Shown: piece by piece, positions 1 through 8,675 of the stretch
How the letters are laid out: each line of letters starts with the position of its first letter
Position numbering within the stretch: the first letter of the stretch is position 1
Assembly: GCF_000379485.1 (NCBI RefSeq)
Contig: NZ_KB902312.1
Span: 124,277-188,276, forward strand
Length of the DNA: 64,000 nucleotides
Origin: Wenxinia marina DSM 24838
GTDB taxonomy: Bacteria > Pseudomonadota > Alphaproteobacteria > Rhodobacterales > Rhodobacteraceae
Direction: 5' to 3'
Translations under genes and position numbers: made by a program
Notes under the pieces: generated by a model
Database searches by the model: none
Told to the model about the DNA's origin: nothing
The model's input: the letters and a program-made list of their open reading frames with translations, nothing else

Positions 1-1
1 G

Positions 2-889
2 GTGGTCTGCTTCGTCTGCTTCAACGCCTACGTCCTCGACTACATCGCGCGGATCGAGCTCGGCCGGTCCGAGACGCTGCGCATGTTCTACTCGGCCCTC
101 GGCTGGACGCTGGGGCCGGTCGTGGGCGTGTCGCTGTGGTCGTGGTGGCGGCCGGCGCCGTTCGCGATCGCGGCGATCGCCTCGGCCGCGATGCTGCTGG
201 CGTTCCTCTGGATGCGGCTCGGCAACGGCAGGCTGATCACCCGCGCGCGGCGGCCGGTGACGAACCCGCTCGCCTATCTGGGGCGGTTCCTGCGGCAGCC
301 GCGGCTGGTCGCCGGCTGGCTCTTCGCGGTGATCCGATCCTGCGGCTGGTGGGTCTACGTCGTCTACCTGCCGATCTTCGCGGTGGAGAGCGGCCTCGGC
401 GACCAGCTGGGCGGGCGGCTGCTGTCGGTGACGAACGCGGGGCTCTTCCTGGCGCCGCTGATGATGCGGTGGATCCAGGCCCATTCGGTGCGCCACGGGG
501 TGCGGACGGGGTTCCTGACCGCGGCGCTGCTGTTCCTCGGCGCGGGCCTCGCGGGCGGGCTGCCGTGGGTCGCGGTCGCGCTCCTCTTCGTGGCGAGCTT
601 CTTCCTGATCCTTCTCGACATCTGCGGCGGGCTGCCGTTCCTGATGGCGGTCAAGCCGTCCGAGCGGACCGAGATGTCGGCGATCTACTCGTCCTACCGC
701 GACGTGTCGGGCATCGCGACGCCGGGCGCGGCCTGGGCGATCCTGCTGCTCGTCCCCGTTCCGGGCGTGTTCGTGGCAGCGGGCGCGGCATGCCTGATCG
801 CGTGGGGCATCGCCGAGCGTCTCCACCCGCGCCTGGGCGCGCGGCGGATCGCGCCGGCGGCGGTGCCGCCGGGACCGGCGGCCACCTAG
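2..889 (+). CDS. MFS transporter, C-terminal part (truncated by window edge)
   Basis: The reading frame is open from the left edge, so the true start lies outside the window; 295 residues are visible. The protein is very hydrophobic, with about eight or nine membrane segments and short basic loops such as RARRPVTNPLAYLGRFLRQP, typical of the C-terminal two thirds of a major facilitator permease. The substrate cannot be told. Its stop codon overlaps, tail to tail, that of the LacI gene on the other strand (shared CTAG at 886-889), so it does not belong to the sugar operon that follows. MFS membership is inferred from topology, not from a diagnostic motif. Confidence 0.75.
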   Translation: MVCFVCFNAYVLDYIARIELGRSETLRMFYSALGWTLGPVVGVSLWSWWRPAPFAIAAIASAAMLLAFLWMRLGNGRLITRARRPVTNPLAYLGRFLRQPRLVAGWLFAVIRSCGWWVYVVYLPIFAVESGLGDQLGGRLLSVTNAGLFLAPLMMRWIQAHSVRHGVRTGFLTAALLFLGAGLAGGLPWVAVALLFVASFFLILLDICGGLPFLMAVKPSERTEMSAIYSSYRDVSGIATPGAAWAILLLVPVPGVFVAAGAACLIAWGIAERLHPRLGARRIAPAAVPPGPAAT

Positions 890-1923
890 CCCGATTCGCG
901 CTCCACCAGCGTGCACTCGATCTTGATCTGGTCGAGGTCGGTCAGCCCGCCCGCCCGGTCCAGCAGCATCTGCACGGCCGTCGCCCCCATCTCGTAATGC
1001 GGCAGCAGGAACGTCGTCAGCGGCGGGCGCATGAACTGCGCGATCTCGCGGTCGTCGAAGCCGACCACCGCGATGTCCTGCGGGATCCGCAGGCCCAGCT
1101 CCTTGAGCGCGTCGTAGCAGCCGAGGGCCATCACGTCGTTGGCGCAGAAGATCCCGTCGGGCGGATCCTCCAGCGCCATCATCGCCATCGTGCCCTCGTA
1201 GCCCGCTGTCGGCTCCCAGTTGCCGGGCCAGACCAGGGCGGGGTCGAAGGCGATGTCCGCGCTCGACAGCGCCTGGCGGTAGCCGCGCAGGCGGTCGCGG
1301 CTGGCGTCGATGCCGGACTGGCCGTTGATGAGGCCGACCCGCCGGCGCCCGGCGGCGATCAGGCGCTGCGTCGCCGCCCGCCCGCCGAGGAGGTCGCCGG
1401 GCAGGACCGACGGCAGGCGCCGGCGGGTGTCGTAGCAGTTCACGAGGACCGAGGGCACGTCGAACAGCAGCTTCGGCGGATCGACCCGGCGGGTCAGCGT
1501 GGTGCCGAAGATCAGCCCGTGCAGCGGCAGCCGCGTCAGCGGCTCGTACACGCTGTCCTCTCGGTCGTCCTCGCCCTGGCGTGAGACCAGCGTCATCGTC
1601 ACGCCGTACTCCAGGGCCTTCTCGCGCGCCCCGTCGAAGGCGAGCGGCATCCAGGGGTCGGTCGACAGCTCGTCCGCGATGAAGCCGATGAGCTTCTCGG
1701 CGACCGGCTGGCGGGCGGCGGGGCGGCGGGTCAGGCGGTAGCCCACCGCTTCGGCCGCGGCGCGCACCCGGCTCTTGGTCGCGTCGCTGAGACGCGCGCC
1801 GGGGCTGCCGTTCAGCACGAGGGAGACGGTGGCCTGCGACACCCCCGCCCTGGCGGCGACGTCCATCATCGTCGGTTTCGCTGGCTTCCCCGCGTCGTCC
1901 AGAGCCGCCTCCTGTGCCTTCAC
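886..1923 (-). CDS. LacI-family transcriptional regulator
   Basis: 345 residues, the usual LacI length. The N-terminal helix-turn-helix MMDVAARAGVSQATVSLVLN is at about residues 19-38, followed by a periplasmic-binding-protein-like sensor domain with the family features GIFCANDVMALGCYDAL and DIAVVGFDD. The GTG start lies 3 bases after the permease stop, so it is the last gene of the minus-strand ATPase-permease-regulator operon; the tandem ATG codons at the HTH are an alternative start. By position it probably represses this operon and the divergent binding-protein operon in response to the imported sugar. The sugar is unknown. Confidence 0.93.
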   Translation of the reverse strand: MKAQEAALDDAGKPAKPTMMDVAARAGVSQATVSLVLNGSPGARLSDATKSRVRAAAEAVGYRLTRRPAARQPVAEKLIGFIADELSTDPWMPLAFDGAREKALEYGVTMTLVSRQGEDDREDSVYEPLTRLPLHGLIFGTTLTRRVDPPKLLFDVPSVLVNCYDTRRRLPSVLPGDLLGGRAATQRLIAAGRRRVGLINGQSGIDASRDRLRGYRQALSSADIAFDPALVWPGNWEPTAGYEGTMAMMALEDPPDGIFCANDVMALGCYDALKELGLRIPQDIAVVGFDDREIAQFMRPPLTTFLLPHYEMGATAVQMLLDRAGGLTDLDQIKIECTLVERESG

Positions 1924-1926
1924 ATG

Positions 1927-2919
1927 TCAGTTGCGCATGTGACGGACCCGATCGAACCCCACGGCGACAACGATGAAGGTGCCGATAAACATGCCCTGCC
2001 AGAAGGTCGAGATCCCCAAAAGGATCAGCGAGTTCCGAATCACCTCGATCAGCAGCGCGCCGACCACGGCGCCCGTCGCCGTGCCCTCGCCGCCGGCGAG
2101 GTTGGCGCCGCCGATCACGGCCGCCGCGATCACCGTCAGCTCCATCGCCTGGCCGAGGTTGGTGGTCACCGACCCCAGCCAGCCGGCCATCAGGATACCC
2201 GCGATCCCGGCGGTGAAGGCCGAGAACATGTAGATCGTCACCTTCAGCCGCTTCACCGGGATCCCGGTCAGCGTCGCCGCCTGCTCGTTCCCGCCGATCG
2301 CGAACAGGTACTGGCCCCAGCGCGTCCAGCGGAAGACGAAGCCGGTGACCAGCGTCAGCGCGATCAGGGCGTACAGGGGATGCGGCAGGCCGAGGGTGGA
2401 TCCGCCGCCGATCCAGAGGAGCAGGTCGTGATCCGGCCCGAACTCCCAGATCATCTTGTTGTTTGACAGGACCATCGCGGCGGACCGTGCGGCCGACAGC
2501 ATGCCCAGCGTCACCACGAAGGCGGGCATCCCGGCATAGGCGATGAGCGTTCCGTTGATCGCGCCCACCGCCAGCGCGACCAGAAGCGCGCAGATCGCCG
2601 ACAGCCAGAACGAGTTGCCCGATTCCATCATCGTCGAGATCACCATCGCCGACAGGACGACGACCGATCCGACCGACAGGTCGATCCCGCCGCTCGCGAT
2701 CACGGCCGTCATGCCGATGGCGATGATCGCGACGAACGCGAAGTTGCGGCTGACGTTGAAGAGGTTGCGCTCGGTCGCGAAGGTGTCGGTCATCAGCGTC
2801 AGCGCGAGGCAGGCGAGGACCGCCGCGGCGAACACCCAGAAGATCTGGTGGCTCATCATCCGCGAGAGGGTCCCGCGATGCTGGATCTGGTCGATGGCCT
2901 GGTCGAGTGTGCTGGTCAT
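1927..2919 (-). CDS. Sugar ABC transporter permease (RbsC/FrcC type)
   Basis: 330 residues with about nine or ten membrane segments and the BPD_transp_2 hallmark GGIDLSVGSVVVLSAM near residue 70, as in ribose, fructose and xylose permeases. The ATG at 2919 has a GGGAGGAACGC ribosome site. It follows the single-domain ATPase gene by 11 bases and precedes the lacI gene, forming a three-gene minus-strand operon. There is no binding-protein gene on this strand; the likely partner is the divergent binding protein at 3976. Longer reading frames through this gene upstream are out-of-frame readings of other genes. Confidence 0.93.
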   Translation of the reverse strand: MTSTLDQAIDQIQHRGTLSRMMSHQIFWVFAAAVLACLALTLMTDTFATERNLFNVSRNFAFVAIIAIGMTAVIASGGIDLSVGSVVVLSAMVISTMMESGNSFWLSAICALLVALAVGAINGTLIAYAGMPAFVVTLGMLSAARSAAMVLSNNKMIWEFGPDHDLLLWIGGGSTLGLPHPLYALIALTLVTGFVFRWTRWGQYLFAIGGNEQAATLTGIPVKRLKVTIYMFSAFTAGIAGILMAGWLGSVTTNLGQAMELTVIAAAVIGGANLAGGEGTATGAVVGALLIEVIRNSLILLGISTFWQGMFIGTFIVVAVGFDRVRHMRN

Positions 2920-2930
2920 GCGTTCCTCCC

Positions 2931-3671
2931 TCAGGCCGCTTCGATGGCGCCGGTGATGAGGCCCGTGACCTCCTCCGGCGAAGAGTGCGCCGCCGGCTTG
3001 GCGGTCACGAGGCTGCCGCGGCGCAGGACGGCGATCTTGTCGGCGACGGCGAACACGTCCGGCATCCGGTGGCTGATGAGGACCACGCTGATCCCCTGGT
3101 CCCGGAGGCGCCGAATCAGGTCCAGCACCTCGGCCACCTGCCGGACCGAGATCGCGGCCGTCGGCTCGTCCATCAGGACGATCTTCGGCTTGGACAGCAG
3201 CGTCCGGGCGATGGCGACCGCCTGCCGCTGCCCGCCCGACATCTTGCGGACGAGGTCGCGGGGCCGCGTCTCGGACTTCAGCTGACGGAACAGGCCGGCC
3301 GAGGTGCGGTGCATCTCGGCGTAGTCGATCACCTTGATCGGCCCCACCCGCCGCGTCGCCTCGCGCCCGAGGAAGACGTTCGACGCCGCCGTCAGGTTGT
3401 CGCACAAGGCGAGGTCCTGGTAGACGACCTCGATCCCCGCGCGCTGGGCGTCGACGGGGCGGTGGAACTCCACCGGCCGGTCGTCCATCCGCATCTCGCC
3501 GCGGGTCGGTCTGAAGTTGCCGGCGATCACCTTCACCAGCGTCGACTTGCCGGCGCCGTTGTCTCCCATCAGCCCCAGAACCTCTCCCGCCGCGATGTCG
3601 AGCGAGACGTTCTCGAGCGCGTGGATCGCGCCGAAGCTCTTCGTGATGCCCTTCAGGCTCAGTCTGGACAT
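2931..3671 (-). CDS. Sugar ABC transporter ATP-binding protein (single domain, FrcA type)
   Basis: 246 residues, one nucleotide-binding domain only. Walker A GDNGAGKST is at residues 36-44, the signature MSGGQRQAVAIAR precedes Walker B IVLMDEPTAAIS, and the H-loop is ISHR. It resembles FrcA/XylG-like short ATPases rather than the double RbsA type, so it should act as a dimer with the permease downstream. A GGGGGAGG ribosome site precedes the ATG. It is the first gene of the minus-strand arm and is transcribed away from the binding-protein genes across a 304-base regulatory gap. The substrate is not evident from sequence. Confidence 0.93.
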   Translation of the reverse strand: MSRLSLKGITKSFGAIHALENVSLDIAAGEVLGLMGDNGAGKSTLVKVIAGNFRPTRGEMRMDDRPVEFHRPVDAQRAGIEVVYQDLALCDNLTAASNVFLGREATRRVGPIKVIDYAEMHRTSAGLFRQLKSETRPRDLVRKMSGGQRQAVAIARTLLSKPKIVLMDEPTAAISVRQVAEVLDLIRRLRDQGISVVLISHRMPDVFAVADKIAVLRRGSLVTAKPAAHSSPEEVTGLITGAIEAA

Positions 3672-3975
3672 GGTCCTCCCCCGTCGTGTCCTGCGACGCC
3701 GTCGCTGCCCGTCTCACCGTGGCGGCGACGCCTCCTCCGGGGCAATCATTACTTGACCGAGCAATATTAGCAAATATTATCACCACATCCCGAAGGAGGA
3801 TCGGGACCGGCGGCGCCGAGACCATGGCGTGCGCCACCCGGAGGGGGAAACAGGCGGATCGGGGAGCAGGAGGGCGCACCGGGCGACAGACCCGGGCGCA
3901 TGGACCGAAGGCGGGGACGGGCGGGCGACAGGCCGGCGCGCCCCGGACAGACAGACGACATGGGAGGAGTCTGAC
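3672..3975. promoter_or_regulatory. Divergent regulatory gap between the two arms of the sugar locus
   Basis: A 304-base gap between the ATPase gene (minus) and the first binding-protein gene (plus). It contains a strikingly AT-rich island at about 3745-3785 in otherwise GC-rich DNA. A plus-strand promoter can be read there: TTGACC at 3753-3758, 16 bases, TATTAT at 3775-3780, leaving a leader of roughly 190 bases. Two dyads overlap it: TTGACCGAGCAA (3753-3764; LacI-like, centred on CG, 4 of 6 pairs match) and AATATT-AGCA-AATATT (3763-3778). Either could be the operator of the adjacent LacI protein; this is inference. Confidence 0.5.
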
Positions 3976-4968
3976 GTGAAATCCACTACCGTACTGATGG
4001 CCGCGACGGCCGGGGCCGCGCTCTGGGCCGGCGGCGCGATGGCGCAGGACGCCAACACGCTGGCGATCGTGGTCAAGGGCCTCGATAACCCGTTCTTCGA
4101 GCAGATCAACCTCGGCTGCCAGCAGTGGCTCGAGGAGAATGCCGACAGCGAATATACCTGCCTCTACACCGGCCCGGCCTCGTCGGCCGACGAGGCGGGC
4201 GAGGTGCAGATCGTCGACGACCTGCTGACCGCCGGCGTCGCCGCGATCGCGATCTCGCCGTCGAACGCGCCCGCGATGGCGAACCGGATCCGCGAGATCG
4301 CGCCCGACATCCCGGTGATGACCATCGACGCCGACTTCCTCGAGCAGGATCGCGACCTGCGCGCGACCTACCTCGGCACCGACAACTACCTGATGGGCGT
4401 CGAGATGGCCGAAGAGGCGATGGCGCTGAAGCCCGATGGCGGCACGGTCTGCCTGCAGCTCGGCAACGTGGCGGCGGACAACATCAACGCCCGCGCCCAG
4501 GGCTTCCGCGACACCGCGGGCGGCGAGGAGGGGATCGACCGCCTCACCGGCCAGGGCGGCTGGACCGAGATCGAGGGCTGCCCGGTCTTCACAAACGACC
4601 AGGCGGATCTTGCCAACCAGCAGATGTCGGACGTGTTCACCGCGAACCCGGACCTCGACGCATTCATCCTCGTCGGCGGCTGGGCGCAGTTCGCGCCGCA
4701 GGCCTACGCGCAGGTGACCGACCAGGTGATGGACAAGCTCGAATCGAACGAGCTCATCATCATCGCCGGCGACACGCTGCCGCCGCAGACCCAGGCGTTC
4801 CGCGAGGGCCGCAGCCACGCCCAGGTGGGTCAGCGCCCGTTCGAGATGGGCCTGCGCGCGCCGGACGTGATGATCCAGCTGATTAACGGCGAGACGGTCG
4901 AGGATCCGCTCTACACCGGCCTCGACGTCTGCAACGCCGACGATCCCGGCTTCTGCGCGGACAACTGA
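3976..4968 (+). CDS. Sugar ABC transporter substrate-binding protein 1
   Basis: 330 residues from the GTG at 3976, which is preceded by GGGAGGAG at the right spacing and begins a clear signal peptide (MKSTTVLMAATAGAALWAGG; probable cleavage after AMA, residue 23). The rest is a Peripla_BP_4 (ribose-type) periplasmic binding fold: VVKGLDNPFFEQI, DDLLTAGVAAIAISPSN, IPVMTIDAD. Several cysteines, including a C-terminal CNADDPGFC, may form disulfides. It is the first gene of the plus-strand arm, followed by a strong stem-loop and a second binding protein. It probably serves the divergent single-domain ATPase and permease. Confidence 0.92.
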   Translation: MKSTTVLMAATAGAALWAGGAMAQDANTLAIVVKGLDNPFFEQINLGCQQWLEENADSEYTCLYTGPASSADEAGEVQIVDDLLTAGVAAIAISPSNAPAMANRIREIAPDIPVMTIDADFLEQDRDLRATYLGTDNYLMGVEMAEEAMALKPDGGTVCLQLGNVAADNINARAQGFRDTAGGEEGIDRLTGQGGWTEIEGCPVFTNDQADLANQQMSDVFTANPDLDAFILVGGWAQFAPQAYAQVTDQVMDKLESNELIIIAGDTLPPQTQAFREGRSHAQVGQRPFEMGLRAPDVMIQLINGETVEDPLYTGLDVCNADDPGFCADN

Positions 4969-4975
4969 CGAGCCA

Positions 4976-5006
4976 GCGGCGCGCCGGGGAGGAGCCGGCG
5001 CGCCGC
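4976..5006 (+). promoter_or_regulatory. Intercistronic stem-loop after binding protein 1
   Basis: A perfect 12-bp inverted repeat, GCGGCGCGCCGG (4976-4987) and CCGGCGCGCCGC (4995-5006), with a 7-base loop, starting 7 bases after the stop codon. No T-run follows and the next gene is on the same strand, so it is more likely an mRNA 3'-end stabiliser or partial terminator than a full terminator. Confidence 0.75.
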
Positions 5007-5047
5007 GCATCGTGACAGGCCGCGGGGGCGGCCACGGGAGGACCGAC

Positions 5048-5992
5048 ATGAAACTCTGGATGACCGCGGCTTCGGCCGCGCTGATGGCGCTCGCCTCGAC
5101 GGCCGGCGCGCAGGACAGGCCGCAGCTCGCCTTCGTGGTGAACGCCGCGTCCGACTTCTGGAAGCTGGCCGAGGCGGGCGTGAACGCCGCGCAGGCCGAG
5201 CTGCCGGACTACGAGGTGCAGTTCCGCTATCCCGCGCAGGGCACCGCGGCGCTGCAGAACGCGCTGATGGACGACCTCGTCGCCGCGGGGACCGACGCGA
5301 TCATGATCAGCTCGGTCGATCCGGCCACCTCGACCGACGCGTTCAACCGCATCGCCGGGCAGATCCCGCTCTTCACCACCGACAGCGACGCGCCGGACAG
5401 CGACCGCATCGCCTATCTCGGCTCGTCCAACACCGACGCCGGCGTGCAGGCGGGCGAGATGGCGGCGGCCGCGATGCCGGACGGCGGCACCTGCATGGGC
5501 TTCGTCGGGTTCCTCGGCGCGGACAACGCCCGCGAGCGGATCGAAGGCTTCCGGCAGGCGGTCGAGGGGACGGGGGTCGAGCTGGTGGACGTCCGCGGCG
5601 ACGACGTGGACTTCGCGCGCGCCCGGTCGAACGTGGACGACGTGCTGGCCGCGAACCCCGAGGTCGACTGCATGGTCGGCTTCTACTCCTACAACACGCC
5701 CAAGATCTACGAGGCGCTGCAGGCCGCCGGCCGGCTGGGCGAGATCACGGTCATCGGCTTCGACGAGGATCCGATCACGCTGGGCGGCGTCCGCGAGGGG
5801 ACCATCGCCGGCACCGTGGTGCAGGACCCCTACCAGTGGGGCTACCAGGGGATGCACCTGATGGCCTCGTACATCGAGGGCGACAGCTCGGAGATTCCGG
5901 AGGACGGCCTCATCATCGTGCCGACGAAGGTCATCGACCAGGAGAACGTCGACGCGTTCGAGGCCGAACTTCGCGAGCGGATCGGCGGCTAG
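5048..5992 (+). CDS. Sugar ABC transporter substrate-binding protein 2
   Basis: 314 residues from the ATG at 5048 (GGGAGG at 5036-5041). The signal peptide MKLWMTAASAALMALAS probably ends at about AGA, residue 21. The mature part is a ribose-type periplasmic binding fold (QLAFVVNAASDFWKLAEAG, GTDAIMISSVDPA, ITVIGFDEDP, and a C-terminal helix YQWGYQGMHLMASYI). It is only distantly similar to binding protein 1 and so probably has a different ligand or range. Its partners should be the double ATPase and permease directly downstream. The ligand cannot be assigned. Confidence 0.92.
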   Translation: MKLWMTAASAALMALASTAGAQDRPQLAFVVNAASDFWKLAEAGVNAAQAELPDYEVQFRYPAQGTAALQNALMDDLVAAGTDAIMISSVDPATSTDAFNRIAGQIPLFTTDSDAPDSDRIAYLGSSNTDAGVQAGEMAAAAMPDGGTCMGFVGFLGADNARERIEGFRQAVEGTGVELVDVRGDDVDFARARSNVDDVLAANPEVDCMVGFYSYNTPKIYEALQAAGRLGEITVIGFDEDPITLGGVREGTIAGTVVQDPYQWGYQGMHLMASYIEGDSSEIPEDGLIIVPTKVIDQENVDAFEAELRERIGG

Positions 5993-6019
5993 GCGGCGTC
6001 TCCCTCCGCCACCGGCGGG

Positions 6020-6055
6020 GACGGCACGGGCGCGACTGGCCGCGTCCGTGCCGTC
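6020..6055 (+). promoter_or_regulatory. Intercistronic stem-loop after binding protein 2
   Basis: A 15-bp stem, GACGGCACGGGCGCG (6020-6034) with CGCGTCCGTGCCGTC (6041-6055), loop ACTGGC, with one G-U pair. It sits between the second binding-protein gene and its ATPase gene and has no T-run, so it probably protects the upstream mRNA or lowers downstream expression. Confidence 0.75.
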
Positions 6056-6088
6056 TCGCCTGTGACGGGGACAGAGCGGGGAGGGCAC

Positions 6089-7597
6089 ATGCTGGACCAT
6101 CCGGGCGGCGGCCGGATCGACCTTGCCCTGCGCGGCATCACCAAGGTCTATCCCGGCGTCGTGGCGCTGAAGGACGTCTCGCTGGACATCCACGGCGGCG
6201 AGGTCGTCGGCGTGATCGGCGAGAACGGCGCCGGCAAGTCGACGCTGATGAAGGTGCTGGGCGGCGCCATCGCCCCCGACGGCGGCCGGATCGAGATCGA
6301 CGGCCACAGCCGCGCGGCGCTGACGCCCGCGGCGGCCGCGGCGCACGGCATCGCCTTCGTCCACCAGGAGCTCAACACCTTCGGCAACCTTGACGTGGCC
6401 GGCAACGTCCTGCTGGGACGCGAGCGGACGCGGGGGCCCTTCCGCACCCTCGACCGCCGGGCGATGGCCGACGAGGTGCGTCCGATCCTGACCCGCCTCG
6501 GCGCCCGCTTCGCGGCCGAGGACAGCGCCGGGCGGCTGACGCTCGCCGACCAGCAGCTGCTGGAGATCGCGCGGGCGCTGTCGATGCGCACCCGGCTGGT
6601 GATCTTCGACGAGCCGACCTCGTCGCTGACGCTGGGCGAGACGCGGCGCCTGCTGACGGTGATCCGGCAGCTGCGCGACGAGGGCGTCGCGATCCTGTTC
6701 ATCAGCCACCGCCTCGCCGAGGTGGAGGAGATCGCCGACCGCGTGACCGTCCTGCGCGACGGGCGCAACGCGGGCGACCTGGCGCGGGACGAGATCGACA
6801 AGGACCGGATGGTCCGGATGATGATCGGCCGCGACCTGACGCGCGGTCGCGGACATGCGCCGCGGACCGCCGGCGCGCCGCTGCTGGAACTGCAGGGCGT
6901 GCGGACCGCCGCGTTTCCGGACGTGCCCGTCGACCTGACCGTGCGCGGCGGCGAGATCCTCGGCCTCGCCGGCCTCGTAGGCGCGGGCCGGACCGACCTC
7001 GCCCTCGCCTGTTTCGGGGTGGAGCCGCGGATCGGCGGCGAGGTGACGGTGGCCGGACGGCCGCTCGCCTCCGGGTCGGTCGCGGAGGCGATCGAGGCGG
7101 GGCTCTGCCTCGTCCCCGAGGACCGCAAGGCGCACGGCCTCGTCCTCGACTTCGCGATCACCCAGAACATCGCGCTGCCGAACCTCGCCCGCCTCGCCCG
7201 CCGCGGCGCCGTCGACCGCCGGGCCGAGACCGCGCTGGCCGAGGATGCGCGCACGCGCCTTTCGATCAAGACCGCCGCCCTCGGCCGGGCGGTGGCCGAG
7301 CTGTCGGGCGGCAACCAGCAGAAGGTCGTCCTCGCCAAATGGCTGGCGATGGACCCCAGGGTGGTCATCTTCGACGAACCGACGCGCGGCATCGACGTCG
7401 GCGCCAAGGCCGAGGTCTATGCCGCGATGCGCCGCCTCGCCGACGCGGGCGTCGCGATCCTGATGATCTCGAGCGACATGGAAGAGGTGATCGGCGTGTC
7501 CGACCGCGTGGCCGTGATGGCCCGGGGCCGGATCGCCGGGGTGCTGGAACGGGACGCGCTGGAGGAGGAGGCGATCCTCCGCCTCGCCGTGGCCTGA
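6089..7597 (+). CDS. Sugar ABC transporter ATP-binding protein (double domain, RbsA type)
   Basis: 502 residues, the usual RbsA/MglA/AraG length. The first domain has Walker A GENGAGKST (residues 44-52), a degenerate signature LTLADQQLLEIARAL and Walker B LVIFDEPTSSL. The second has the degenerate Walker A GLVGAGRTD typical of this family, the signature LSGGNQQKVVLAKWL and Walker B VVIFDEPTRGID. The ATG at 6089 has GGGGAGGG upstream; an in-frame GTG at 6062 is less likely because it lies in the preceding stem-loop region. It is followed 10 bases later by its permease gene. Confidence 0.94.
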   Translation: MLDHPGGGRIDLALRGITKVYPGVVALKDVSLDIHGGEVVGVIGENGAGKSTLMKVLGGAIAPDGGRIEIDGHSRAALTPAAAAAHGIAFVHQELNTFGNLDVAGNVLLGRERTRGPFRTLDRRAMADEVRPILTRLGARFAAEDSAGRLTLADQQLLEIARALSMRTRLVIFDEPTSSLTLGETRRLLTVIRQLRDEGVAILFISHRLAEVEEIADRVTVLRDGRNAGDLARDEIDKDRMVRMMIGRDLTRGRGHAPRTAGAPLLELQGVRTAAFPDVPVDLTVRGGEILGLAGLVGAGRTDLALACFGVEPRIGGEVTVAGRPLASGSVAEAIEAGLCLVPEDRKAHGLVLDFAITQNIALPNLARLARRGAVDRRAETALAEDARTRLSIKTAALGRAVAELSGGNQQKVVLAKWLAMDPRVVIFDEPTRGIDVGAKAEVYAAMRRLADAGVAILMISSDMEEVIGVSDRVAVMARGRIAGVLERDALEEEAILRLAVA

Positions 7598-7607
7598 GGA
7601 GGGACGG

Positions 7608-8618
7608 ATGCACAAGAAGGATCTCGGGCTGCTGGCGCTGGTCCTCGTCGTGGGGGCGGTGGTCGCGGCGATCAACCCGCGCTTCCTGTCGCCGATCAAC
7701 CTCGCCAACACGGCGAACCTGATCGGCCTGTTCGGCCTGTTCTCCATCGCCGAGGCGTTCGTGATCGTCACCGGCGGGATCGAGCTGTCGGTCGGCTCGG
7801 TCATCGCGCTGCTGGGCGTGATCTTCGTCGACCTCATCGTGACCCACGACGTGCCGTGGCCGATCGCGCTGGCGATCTGCCTCGTCCTCGGGGCGGTGTT
7901 CGGGCTGATCCACGGCTGGCTCGTCACCCGGCTGAAGCTGCAGCCGTTCGTGGTCACGCTGTGCGGCCTGCTGATCTATCGCGGCGTCGCCCGGTTCTAC
8001 ACCGCCGACGGCACCGCCGGGTTCGGCTTCGGCGACAGCTTTCCGATGCTGGAATGGCTGGTCTCGGGGCGGACGGGGGGTGTGCCGCACTCCATCGTCG
8101 CGTTCGGAGTGATCGCGGTAATCTCCTGGTACGTGCTGCACCGGACGGTGTTCGGCCGCCACCTCTTCGCGGTCGGCAAGAACGAGGAGGCGGCCCGCTA
8201 CGCCGGCATCGACACCCGCCGGGTGATCGTCGCGGCCTACGTGATCTGCCTCGTCCTCACCGCGCTGTCGGCGGTGTTCTTCGCCATGTACACGCGCTCG
8301 ATCCAGCCCTCGAGCCACGGCAACTTCTACGAGCTCTACGGCATCGCCGCGGCGGTGCTGGGCGGGTTCTCCCTGCGGGGCGGCGAGGGGTCGATCGTCG
8401 GCGTCTGCCTCGGCGTGGTGCTGCTGCAGATGCTGCAGAACCTGGTGAACCTGCTCGGCATCCCGTCGTCGCTGAACTTCGCCGTGATGGGCAGCGTGAT
8501 CCTGATCGGGGTCATCGCCGACAGCCAGTTCGCCCGCTACCGCGCCGCCAAGCGGCAGGCCCTCGCCCTCGCCGCGCTGGAGCGGGGCGGCGATGCGGCG
8601 GAGCCGGCGCCGCGCTAG
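7608..8618 (+). CDS. Sugar ABC transporter permease (RbsC type)
   Basis: 336 residues, about ten membrane segments, with GGIELSVGSVIALLGV near residue 60 and LGGFSLRGGEGSIVG near residue 250, both typical of BPD_transp_2 sugar permeases. A GGAGGGACGG ribosome site precedes the ATG. It should form the transporter with the double ATPase and binding protein 2. No kinase, isomerase or dehydrogenase follows, so the catabolic step must be encoded elsewhere. Confidence 0.93.
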   Translation: MHKKDLGLLALVLVVGAVVAAINPRFLSPINLANTANLIGLFGLFSIAEAFVIVTGGIELSVGSVIALLGVIFVDLIVTHDVPWPIALAICLVLGAVFGLIHGWLVTRLKLQPFVVTLCGLLIYRGVARFYTADGTAGFGFGDSFPMLEWLVSGRTGGVPHSIVAFGVIAVISWYVLHRTVFGRHLFAVGKNEEAARYAGIDTRRVIVAAYVICLVLTALSAVFFAMYTRSIQPSSHGNFYELYGIAAAVLGGFSLRGGEGSIVGVCLGVVLLQMLQNLVNLLGIPSSLNFAVMGSVILIGVIADSQFARYRAAKRQALALAALERGGDAAEPAPR

Positions 8619-8675
8619 CCCCGCTTGCCAGTCGCCCGGCGCCGCGTAGGATCGCCGCCCGGGAGGACACCTTCG

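Noticed and set aside
1927-5049. A very long minus-strand open frame crossing the permease gene and running antisense to the binding-protein gene
   Set aside because: Only its last 330 codons encode a recognisable protein with a ribosome site. The remainder is Arg/Ala/Gly-rich sequence typical of the wrong frame in GC-rich DNA.
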